Of a stretch of DNA of 25,383 nucleotides, positions 16,749 through 22,768 are shown piece after piece (the first letter of the stretch is position 1; every line of letters starts with the position of its first letter). The stretch is from Bacteroidota bacterium. Lineage in GTDB: Bacteria; Bacteroidota; Bacteroidia; Bacteroidales; Rikenellaceae. The DNA is taken from NCBI GenBank assembly GCA_023413645.1, contig JAEZPN010000112.1, positions 1 through 25,383 on the forward strand, in the 5' to 3' direction. Made by a program: the position numbers and the translations under genes. Under the pieces are notes generated by a model. That model ran no database searches. It was not told the DNA's origin and was given only the letters and a program-made list of their open reading frames with translations.

Positions 16749-17479
16749 TACTTTACAAGTTTAAGTATCTCTTTTACTTCATTTTCGTCTACAGTACGCA
16801 AAGCATACTCATCCACTGCATCGCTACCACCCATCGAGATACGAGGGTTGCGATACTCCATAGCTCCCGCCACCATGCACTTAGCGCTGAAGTGGAGAGC
16901 GTCGACACCTACGGCTGCAAGCTGCGCGGCATTTGCTGCCACCACACCACTACCCGCCATAATCTCTATGCGGCCCTGGGCAATATCCACCGCTCGACCA
17001 ATGTTAGCAATGCCGTCTATAGCTTTGCCGTAGCTTCCCGAGGTGAGAATACGGTCGCATCCTGCTGCGATAACAGCCTCAACAGCAGCCTCATAGTCTG
17101 CAGTCATATCTACTGCACGATGGAACGTTGTCTCCATGCCCTTGCTCGCCTCAACGAGCTGGCGTGTACGCTTCACATCTACTCTGCCATCGGCCGTAAG
17201 GATGCCGAATACTACGCCCGTAGCACCCGCCTCGCGAGCGTAAGCAATATCGCGAAGCATTGTCTCGAACTCATCGTCCGAGTATAGGAAGTCACCACCA
17301 CGAGGGCGTATCATAACGCTAACGTCGATACCACCAATCTTTGCGACACGCTCGATGGTCGCCATTGATGGGGTCACACCACCCTCCGCAGGCGAGGCGC
17401 ACAGCTCCACGCGATCAACACCGAGGCGCTGAGCGATGCGACACGCATCAACTGAGTAGGCACAAAGTTCTGTTTTCAT
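16748..17479 (-). CDS. cutC: CutC family protein (copper homeostasis)
   Basis: TIM-barrel protein of 243 residues, matching CutC throughout: an ELCAYSVDAC N-terminus, DRVELCASPAEGGVTPS (22-38), VMIRPRGGDFLYSDDE (55-70), TFHRAVDM, RILTSG and IMAGSGV. CutC has been linked to copper tolerance, but its biochemical activity is still debated. The gene starts 11 nt after the LuxR-type regulator and overlaps the lipoprotein gene by one base, so it belongs to the operon that begins with the RIC-like gene. Confidence 0.95.
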   Translation of the reverse strand: MKTELCAYSVDACRIAQRLGVDRVELCASPAEGGVTPSMATIERVAKIGGIDVSVMIRPRGGDFLYSDDEFETMLRDIAYAREAGATGVVFGILTADGRVDVKRTRQLVEASKGMETTFHRAVDMTADYEAAVEAVIAAGCDRILTSGSYGKAIDGIANIGRAVDIAQGRIEIMAGSGVVAANAAQLAAVGVDALHFSAKCMVAGAMEYRNPRISMGGSDAVDEYALRTVDENEVKEILKLVK

Positions 17480-17490
17480 GTTTTTATATT

Positions 17491-18063
17491 TTAAAGTCGT
17501 TCACTATCAATGAATTTGTTAAGCACAGCATATACCGTGAGACCAGCAACAGAGCGAATACCCGTCTTGTGGACGATGTTCTTGCGGTGAGAGATTACGG
17601 TGTGTGGCGAGATGTTTAGTTCCGAGGCAATCTCCTTATTCGTGAGTCCTCGCGCCACGAGAACCAGCACATCGCGCTCACGCTCCGAGAGTTCGTGACT
17701 CTCGGCGTAGTTATGCTCCGCAGGCATATCCGCCGCATCTATAATCATGCGCTGTAGTTCCTCCTCTGAAGTGTAGAGCGTTGCCACGGCCGTAAAGCGA
17801 CGCAATGTGGAGGCGTCTACAATGGCACTCTGCATACCTATTATGGGTAGCGACTGCAACTCCGCAACACCCTCTATATCACGCGACAAGCCGACAGAAG
17901 CGATTAGTACATCAACCTCCGCATTACGCAATATCGCCTGCAACTCACCCAACGTCGCCACGGCACCCACAACACGTAGGCTGGGACTATGGCTAACAAT
18001 CGTCGCCACACCCTCAAGGATTATGGGCGAAGGCTCAACTATGGCTATCGAGAGACGCTTCAT
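17491..18063 (-). CDS. LuxR-type regulator with degenerate receiver domain
   Basis: A 190-residue DNA-binding protein. The C-terminal part (about 124-187) is a clear LuxR/NarL helix-turn-helix: LSERERDVLVLVARGLTNKEI, then ISPHTVISHRKNI. The N-terminal part (1-118) has the layout of a response-regulator receiver, but the acidic pocket reads VEPSP (E10, P11), and the position of the phosphorylated aspartate in DVLIASVGL is serine or alanine (A55/S56). Control by phosphorylation is therefore unlikely. It is the second gene of the operon, starting 2 nt after the hemerythrin gene, and probably regulates that operon or related stress genes. Confidence 0.88.
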   Translation of the reverse strand: MKRLSIAIVEPSPIILEGVATIVSHSPSLRVVGAVATLGELQAILRNAEVDVLIASVGLSRDIEGVAELQSLPIIGMQSAIVDASTLRRFTAVATLYTSEEELQRMIIDAADMPAEHNYAESHELSERERDVLVLVARGLTNKEIASELNISPHTVISHRKNIVHKTGIRSVAGLTVYAVLNKFIDSERL

Positions 18064-18065
18064 GG

Positions 18066-18764
18066 CTATCGCTGTTTAAGGTACTTAACAACAAGGGGGC
18101 GCAACAAGTAGGTCTCGATGTTGCTATGACGGCGTAGGTCATCGCGCAACTCGTAGACATCCTTGAGCATATCGCAACGCAACGATGTGGGCGCAGACTC
18201 TGGCAGGCTCTTGACTATGAGCGAGGCGATGTCGTTCGAGCGGTCGTCGATGTCGGCATGAGGCATGTCGAAGAGGGCAAAGTTGGCATCGCGCTCACCA
18301 CCGCGCTCCATGAGTGTAAATATCTCGCGTTCCTCCTCCTCGAAGTGGCTCTTGATGTAGTGGGCATAGTCGTCGTAGAAGCGACGCAGCACACGCTCCG
18401 AGAGCTCGTCGCAGTGCGAGAGCACCTCCTCGAGGTGGCGTGCTGTGTGGGGCAACATGCGCTCGGCATAGTAGCGATGCGAGGCACGTAGGTAGGCGAT
18501 AACCTCAGGCAACATATCCTCGGTCATCTCCTCCTGCGAGGGGTGGTAACGCGAGTCTATGTGCATGGCGCAGAGCATCATAAAGAGCTGTGCGTTGTAA
18601 CCATCGCGACGACACATCTCGGCAATGGATATATCACCAAAGGGGAGACGTATGTCGAGGCGCGAGAATAGCGATAGCAGCATGGGCGCTGCATCTATGA
18701 GCTCGTATATCTTCATCTCGGGGGATAGTGCCACCGAAACAGATAAGTTGTTTGCTTTAGTCAT
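18066..18764 (-). CDS. RIC-like di-iron hemerythrin protein (YtfE/ScdA type)
   Basis: A 232-residue cytosolic protein. Residues 12-75 resemble the N-terminal DUF542/DUF1858-like domain of ScdA, though its typical cysteine pattern is not obvious. Residues 90-225 form a hemerythrin four-helix bundle. The expected di-iron ligands can all be placed with spacing very close to E. coli YtfE: H96, H117, H140, E144, H169, H213 and E217. YtfE-type proteins repair iron-sulfur clusters after nitric oxide or oxidative damage. The ATG at 18764 lies about 45 nt behind a good promoter and is followed by the LuxR-type gene after 2 nt. Confidence 0.87.
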   Translation of the reverse strand: MTKANNLSVSVALSPEMKIYELIDAAPMLLSLFSRLDIRLPFGDISIAEMCRRDGYNAQLFMMLCAMHIDSRYHPSQEEMTEDMLPEVIAYLRASHRYYAERMLPHTARHLEEVLSHCDELSERVLRRFYDDYAHYIKSHFEEEEREIFTLMERGGERDANFALFDMPHADIDDRSNDIASLIVKSLPESAPTSLRCDMLKDVYELRDDLRRHSNIETYLLRPLVVKYLKQR

Positions 18765-18769
18765 TGTAT

Positions 18770-18783
18770 ATCAACACGTTGAT
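18770..18783. promoter_or_regulatory. Palindrome between promoter and start of the hemerythrin gene
   Basis: ATCAAC, AC, GTTGAT is a 14-base palindrome 6 nt upstream of the ATG at 18764 and downstream of the predicted transcription start. It could be an operator or a hairpin affecting translation. It is not an FNR box, since the arms face the other way. Confidence 0.35.
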
Positions 18784-18815
18784 TTATTACACCACTTATA
18801 TTATTATATTACATG

Positions 18816-18846
18816 CAAATATAGCGATAATTTCTCGAATAGCAAA
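18816..18846 (-). promoter_or_regulatory. Promoter of the hemerythrin-luxR-cutC-transglutaminase operon
   Basis: On the minus strand TTTG (18843-18846) lies exactly 19 nt upstream of TATATTTG (18816-18823), a full match to the Bacteroidetes promoter pattern. Transcription should start near 18809. Confidence 0.75.
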
Positions 18847-18867
18847 ATCACTATAATAGGGGATATT

Positions 18868-18881
18868 TATTTTATAAAATA
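18868..18881. promoter_or_regulatory. Perfect 14-bp palindrome between two divergent promoters
   Basis: TATTTTATAAAATA is a perfect palindrome, flanked by GGGG on the left (18859-18862) and CCC on the right. It lies just upstream of the minus-strand operon promoter and of the candidate plus-strand RNA promoter, a good place for a shared operator. The AT-rich composition makes chance occurrence possible. Confidence 0.35.
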
Positions 18882-18894
18882 CCCATATTTTGCG

Positions 18895-18926
18895 ATTGTA
18901 GGTTTTGTGGTAAAGCCCCATCTTTG
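18895..18926 (+). promoter_or_regulatory. Candidate promoter for a small RNA
   Basis: ATTG (18895-18898), 20 nt, then CATCTTTG (18919-18926). The -7 element differs from TAnnTTTG only at its first base. No protein gene lies downstream on this strand before the terminator at 19048. Confidence 0.45.
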
Positions 18927-18931
18927 CACTG

Positions 18932-19079
18932 TGGAAAAAGGCACATTGAGAATGGGCTGACGCGCAGCTTTGAGAGGCTGCGCACTACACTGTTAATTTG
19001 AGATAAATCTTTTTAGTTTTTTATTGGGTGTTGCTCTTCGGAGCACAAGAGACCGTCGGTAAGGCGGTCTCTTTTTTTT
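18932..19079 (+). ncRNA. Candidate small RNA of about 148 nt
   Basis: This stretch has no credible reading frame (the only short frames stop within about 10 codons), but is bounded by a promoter-like sequence and a strong terminator. It contains a 7-bp hairpin GCGCAGC/GCTGCGC (18962-18968 with 18977-18983), an A/T-rich linker, a TGCTC-TTCG-GAGCA hairpin with a very stable C(UUCG)G loop (19032-19045), and then the terminator stem. It lacks the GGAAG signature of SRP RNA and any tRNA-like or tmRNA-like part. It diverges from the hemerythrin operon. Ends are estimates. Confidence 0.45.
19048..19079 (+). terminator. Strong intrinsic terminator
   Basis: AGAGACCG (19048-19055) pairs with CGGTCTCT (19065-19072) around a 9-nt loop, and a run of T follows to 19079. 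It has no plus-strand protein gene upstream, so it must end some other transcript, most simply the candidate small RNA. Confidence 0.88.
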
Positions 19080-19131
19080 AGTTAATTTGCTGCCGATAAA
19101 GAGAAAGAGCGGATGGGACATACTACAACCC

Positions 19132-19259
19132 AATTTGTTGTCAGAAGGGGTTAGGCTTGGTCTCGACATGAAAATAGCCAGGATGGGTAGTACTTTAGTG
19201 TACATCCCATTCTGGCTATTGATTGAGAGGCCGAGAATGACCCCTTATCACAACAAATT
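19132..19259. repeat. 128-nt imperfect palindromic element, copy 2
   Basis: Same length as copy 1 (15385-15512), with about 18 substitutions and no gaps by eye. Terminal repeats are AATTTGTTG (19132-19140) and CAACAAATT (19251-19259). The central hairpin pairs AATAGCCAGGATGGG (19173-19187) with CCCATTCTGGCTATT (19206-19220). Two base pairs change together relative to copy 1: C-G to G-C in the ends, and C-G to A-T in the central stem. AAGGGGT and ACCCCTT form another inner stem. The right end overlaps the stop codon of the DUF3467 gene (19258-19260). Confidence 0.9.
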
Positions 19260-19560
19260 ATGCGTTGCCCTTATGACCGAAAGGATCAACCATATGCTTT
19301 GTGGGGATGTTAATCTTACCTACGTTGTTCTCGTAGCGTGTGATATTCTCCTGGAGTGAAAGAAGGAGACGCTTTGCGTGCTCGGGAGTAAGGACTACGC
19401 GACTCTTAACACGTGCCTTAGGAAGGCCTGGGAGCATTGTTGCGAAGTCGAGGACGAACTCCGATGTTGAGTGTGCGATGATTGCGAGGTTGCAGTAGTT
19501 GCCCTGTGCCACCTGCTCGTCGAGTTGTATCTCGATACCTGGTTTATTATTCTCGTTCAT
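19258..19560 (-). CDS. DUF3467 family protein
   Basis: A 100-residue cytosolic protein of the DUF3467 family: IQLDEQVAQGNYCNLAIIAH, then EFVLDFATMLPGLPKARVKSR and VVLTPEHAKRLLLSLQENI. The function of the family is unknown. The start at 19560 (MNENNKPGIE) is chosen because a good promoter lies 35 nt upstream; the open frame continues to 19638 but that part would overlap the promoter. The first two bases of its stop codon are the last bases of palindromic copy 2. It is a single-gene unit. Confidence 0.9.
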   Translation of the reverse strand: MNENNKPGIEIQLDEQVAQGNYCNLAIIAHSTSEFVLDFATMLPGLPKARVKSRVVLTPEHAKRLLLSLQENITRYENNVGKINIPTKHMVDPFGHKGNA

Positions 19561-19594
19561 GGTTTTATTTTTTTTAGATATTTCATTAACAACA

Positions 19595-19626
19595 CAAAGA
19601 TACAAAATATTTTGGGAAACAACAAA
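19595..19626 (-). promoter_or_regulatory. Promoter of the DUF3467 gene
   Basis: On the minus strand TTTG (19623-19626), 20 nt, then TATCTTTG (19595-19602), a full match to the Bacteroidetes pattern. The start of transcription is expected near 19588, about 28 nt before the ATG. Confidence 0.75.
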
Positions 19627-19729
19627 TTCACCCACCACCTAGCTCCATATATACTATTTTCTTGAACTTTTGGTGGCAAATTTGCTTAATTTATTGTAGG
19701 TGACTACGGGATTTTTCACTAAAATTTTG

Positions 19730-19774
19730 TATATTTGCGCCGATATGTTGACCTGTATCACCGCATGGTCGGCG
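19730..19774 (+). promoter_or_regulatory. Weak promoter and leader hairpin before the LysE-family gene
   Basis: TATATTTG (19730-19737) fits the -7 element, but no good TTTG is found 19-21 nt upstream. Directly after it, CGCCGA (19738-19743) can pair with TCGGCG (19769-19774) across a 25-nt loop, so the transcript may begin with a hairpin. The rest of 19639-19796 shows no gene. Confidence 0.4.
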
Positions 19775-19796
19775 TTCAATAAAATGGGTAAAAAAG

Positions 19797-20651
19797 ATGA
19801 TTGTTGAGATTATAAAGATACTCATAGATGGTCTACTGGTGGGCCTCGCATCCTCCGTTACGGTTGGACCTGTGGCTGTGTTGTGCATACAGCGCACACT
19901 TAGCAGGGGCTACCTCTCGGGCATCTTCTCTGGCCTGGGTGTTGCGAGCGCCGATACGCTGATGGCGATATTGGCATTTACGCTCTACGCCCTCTTGAAA
20001 GAATACATCGACGAGTATAGTACAATCATATTATCGTGCGGCGGCATCTTCGTTATCGTCGTGGGAATATTCATCTTCTTCAAGAACCCTGTACCTCAGG
20101 TGCGCAAGAACCGCACAGGCACAAATGCCTTATGGCAGGACTTCGCCTCGATGTTTGGTTTTACGCTTGCAAACTTCGCCATCGTCATACCCTACATTCT
20201 CGCCTTCTTCACAATGTTTAATGTGGAACTATCGAGCAGTGACCCCATGGAGCACGCTAAAGAGGTTGCCGTTGAAGAGAGTGGCGACAAGGATTATCTC
20301 GATGACGCTGGACTATTAAACTACAGCGACGAGGCTCTCGCTCGTGACAATTTTGGCATTATCACAAAGCACGAGGAGCGCAAAATTGAGGAGGCTAAGC
20401 AGAGAGCCGAAGAGGAGGCAAAGGTCCAGAGCGAGGAGTATGTCAAGATCCCACGCATGATACGCAACCTCTTGGTATTGGGTGGCTTCCTTCTCGGTGC
20501 CATGGTATGGTGGACGGGTCTCACGTCGCTTGTCAACCTCTTCCGCCGTGGGTTCAAACCTCGACACCTAATCGTGATTAATCGCATTGCGGGTATCATA
20601 ATTTCAGCTTTGGGCGTATACTCCCTTATCTCCGTAATAATAGACCTATAG
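19797..20651 (+). CDS. LysE/RhtB-family exporter with a large soluble insertion
   Basis: Inner-membrane protein of 284 residues. The N-terminal half carries the family pattern: a first membrane helix followed by VTVGPVAVLCIQRTLSRG (21-38), GIFSGLGVASADTLMAILAF, and an IVVGIFIFFKNP helix end (88-98). Usual LysE proteins are about 205 residues; here a highly charged insertion of about 75 residues (145-218, with a KHEERKIEEAKQRAEEEAK coiled-coil-like stretch) separates the third or fourth helix from the last membrane helices (225-248 and 258-282). Amino-acid or small-metabolite export is the family role; the substrate is unknown. cmk starts 5 nt after the stop. Confidence 0.85.
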   Translation: MIVEIIKILIDGLLVGLASSVTVGPVAVLCIQRTLSRGYLSGIFSGLGVASADTLMAILAFTLYALLKEYIDEYSTIILSCGGIFVIVVGIFIFFKNPVPQVRKNRTGTNALWQDFASMFGFTLANFAIVIPYILAFFTMFNVELSSSDPMEHAKEVAVEESGDKDYLDDAGLLNYSDEALARDNFGIITKHEERKIEEAKQRAEEEAKVQSEEYVKIPRMIRNLLVLGGFLLGAMVWWTGLTSLVNLFRRGFKPRHLIVINRIAGIIISALGVYSLISVIIDL

Positions 20652-20656
20652 AACAT

Positions 20657-21355
20657 ATGAGTAATAAGCACAAGATAATTATTGCCATCGACGGACACTC
20701 GTCGTGCGGCAAGAGCACCTTTGCCAAGGCCATAGCAGCACGCCTCGGCTACATCTTCATCGACACTGGCGCTATGTATCGTGCCGTTACGCTCTACGCC
20801 TTGGAGCATGGCGCAATACCCTCGGGCATCGCCAACGAGGAGCTTATCAAGGAGATGCTCAAGGATATAAATATCGACTTTAGATTTAACCCCACACGTG
20901 GTGCCAGCGATATCTACGTCAATGGCGACCTCGTCGAGAACAAGATACGCACTATCGAGGTTAGCAACTGTGTGAGCACCGTGAGTTCCATTGGCGCTGT
21001 GCGCGAGAAGCTCGTTGCCATGCAGCAGGAGATGGGACGCAAGAAGGGCGTGGTGATGGATGGCCGCGACATCGGCACCGTGGTATTCCCCGAGGCAGAG
21101 CTTAAAATATACATGACTGCAGACCCCATGGTACGTGCTGAGCGCCGCTATAAGGAGCTCTCCGCGAAGGGCGACAATGTAACACTCCAGGAGGTGTACG
21201 AAAATGTAGTATCGCGCGATAAGGCAGATATGACACGTACAATATCTCCCCTACGCAAGGCTGACGACGCCATCGTCTTGGACAACTCGTCTATGACGGT
21301 GGAGGAGCAGATGGCATGGTTCGACAGGGAATTTGAGCGCGTTACAACACTCTAA
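20657..21355 (+). CDS. cmk: Cytidylate kinase
   Basis: Phosphorylates CMP and dCMP with ATP in the cytosol. The 232 residues are typical. The P-loop GHSSCGKST lies at 13-21, the DTGAMYRAV motif at 36-44, and the family segment DGRDIGTVVFPEAELKIYMTA is in the middle, followed by RAERRYKEL. Start at 20657, 5 nt after the LysE-family gene. It is followed by ispH after 12 nt; cmk and ispH are neighbours in many bacteria. Confidence 0.97.
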   Translation: MSNKHKIIIAIDGHSSCGKSTFAKAIAARLGYIFIDTGAMYRAVTLYALEHGAIPSGIANEELIKEMLKDINIDFRFNPTRGASDIYVNGDLVENKIRTIEVSNCVSTVSSIGAVREKLVAMQQEMGRKKGVVMDGRDIGTVVFPEAELKIYMTADPMVRAERRYKELSAKGDNVTLQEVYENVVSRDKADMTRTISPLRKADDAIVLDNSSMTVEEQMAWFDREFERVTTL

Positions 21356-21367
21356 CAAAGGGCTACT

Positions 21368-22228
21368 ATGGAGGTTATTATCGACGATAACTCGGGTTTC
21401 TGCTTCGGTGTAGTTAGGGCTATTGGCGAGGCTGAGAGCGCCCTGGAGCGTGTTGGCGATGTCTACTCGTTAGGCGACATCGTACACAACCGCGTGGAGG
21501 TACAGCGTCTCGAGCAGCTCGGCCTACACACCATATCGCATGAGGATATGCCAAACCTAAACGGTCACACACTCCTCATCCGCGCACATGGCGAACCTCC
21601 CCGTACCTATCGCATGGCAGAAGAGCTGGGCATCACGATTATTGATGCCACCTGTCCCGTTGTGGCACGCCTACAGCGCCGCTTGCGCGAGGCATACGAC
21701 AAGATGCAAGGGGTAGGTGGTAGCGTAGTATTGCTTGGCAAGCGTGGCCACGCCGAGGTTATCGGACTCACGGGTCAGGCCGATGACGACGTTGTGGTAA
21801 TTGAGGGAGAGAAGGATCTCGACAGCATCGACTTTACGCGCCCCATATACTTCCTATCGCAGACGACACAGAGCATTGCTCTATTTAACCAGCTCGCCGA
21901 GGAGATTAAGGCTCGTGCAGGCGAGGTCTCTATAACTATCGACGACACCATCTGCCGACGTGTAGCAGGACGCGAGGCGCTTCTTGCCGACTTCTCGCGT
22001 AGCGTAGATGTGGTCATCTTCGTTTCGGGCCGCAAGTCCTCGAATGGTCGCGTGCTCTACGAGGTGTGCCGTGGTGCCAACCCCCGCAGCTATAATGTCG
22101 AGGAGAGTTCAGAGATTGAGTTCTCGTGGCTCGAGGGCGCAACAAAAGTGGGCATATGTGGCGCCACCTCAACCCCTCGCTGGCTTATGGAGCAGGTTGC
22201 CGAGGCGATCAAGAGCAATAACCTATAA
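21368..22228 (+). CDS. ispH: 4-hydroxy-3-methylbut-2-enyl diphosphate reductase
   Basis: Last enzyme of the methylerythritol phosphate pathway, making IPP and DMAPP from HMBPP with a 4Fe-4S cluster. The 286 residues fit the family. The three cluster cysteines are C12 (GFCFGV), C96 (DATCPVV) and C196 (DTICRR). H74 in IRAHGEPP and the RGHAEVIG segment (126-133) also match conserved substrate-site regions. It implies the MEP route to isoprenoids. It is followed by a small membrane protein gene after 15 nt. Confidence 0.97.
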   Translation: MEVIIDDNSGFCFGVVRAIGEAESALERVGDVYSLGDIVHNRVEVQRLEQLGLHTISHEDMPNLNGHTLLIRAHGEPPRTYRMAEELGITIIDATCPVVARLQRRLREAYDKMQGVGGSVVLLGKRGHAEVIGLTGQADDDVVVIEGEKDLDSIDFTRPIYFLSQTTQSIALFNQLAEEIKARAGEVSITIDDTICRRVAGREALLADFSRSVDVVIFVSGRKSSNGRVLYEVCRGANPRSYNVEESSEIEFSWLEGATKVGICGATSTPRWLMEQVAEAIKSNNL

Positions 22229-22243
22229 CAAAAACTTATCATT

Positions 22244-22741
22244 ATGAAACACCTTATTCGCTCAGTAAAATATTTGATACTCCTCTGCGTTTTGTACGTA
22301 GCATTCGAGTGGGTGATGCTTTCGTTCTTCCCCGAGCCAGAGATTGCGGGCAAGACACTCGAAGAGGTGCTTGCAATGCGTTTCGAGGGCCAGCGTGGCA
22401 TGCTATTTATAGCAGCCTTTGTAGGCCTTGCTGCCTTCTACCCTCTCTTTGGCTTTATGAAGATGCGCGTGGATAGCTGCATCTACGAGCGCGACGCCAT
22501 CCGCTTGGAGAATGCGATGCGCACCTTCGGCTTCAAGCTCAAGGAGGATCGCGGCAACGTTAAAATATATGGTGCCGACAGCATCTTGCGCCGCGCACTT
22601 CTCATGTTTGAGGACGAGATCGAGGTGCACATCTTCGAGAGTGGCATCGAGCTTCGCGGTTTGCGCCGCACCGTGGCACGTGTAGGCTACCAACTTAGCG
22701 CCTACATCCACAACAGCCGCTTCGAGGATGAGAATAAATAG
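22244..22741 (+). CDS. Small two-helix membrane protein of unknown function
   Basis: A 165-residue protein that I do not recognise. Two membrane helices are visible (about 8-29, VKYLILLCVLYVAFEWVML, and about 54-73, FIAAFVGLAAFYPLFGFM), with a cytoplasmic C-terminal domain of about 90 residues rich in charged residues and beta segments (ENAMRTFGFKLKEDRGNVKIYG, then EIEVHIFESGIELRGLRR). It lies in a plus-strand run between ispH and an S41 protease, with 15 and 27 nt gaps, so it is likely co-transcribed. It may be a Bacteroidales-conserved protein. Confidence 0.8.
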   Translation: MKHLIRSVKYLILLCVLYVAFEWVMLSFFPEPEIAGKTLEEVLAMRFEGQRGMLFIAAFVGLAAFYPLFGFMKMRVDSCIYERDAIRLENAMRTFGFKLKEDRGNVKIYGADSILRRALLMFEDEIEVHIFESGIELRGLRRTVARVGYQLSAYIHNSRFEDENK

Positions 22742-22768
22742 AGCGAACAAAACTGTATTAGAGACTAA

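Noticed and set aside
16550..17287. Plus-strand open frame of 245 codons
   Set aside because: It lies antisense to cutC and the start of the transglutaminase gene and looks like a shadow of their codon bias.
18770..18783. FNR/CRP-type box
   Set aside because: The FNR pattern is TTGAT, 4 nt, ATCAA; here the arms are in reverse order with a 2-nt centre.
18993..19205. Minus-strand open frame of 70 codons
   Set aside because: It spans part of palindromic copy 2 and the terminator at 19048-19079, and has no family-like features.
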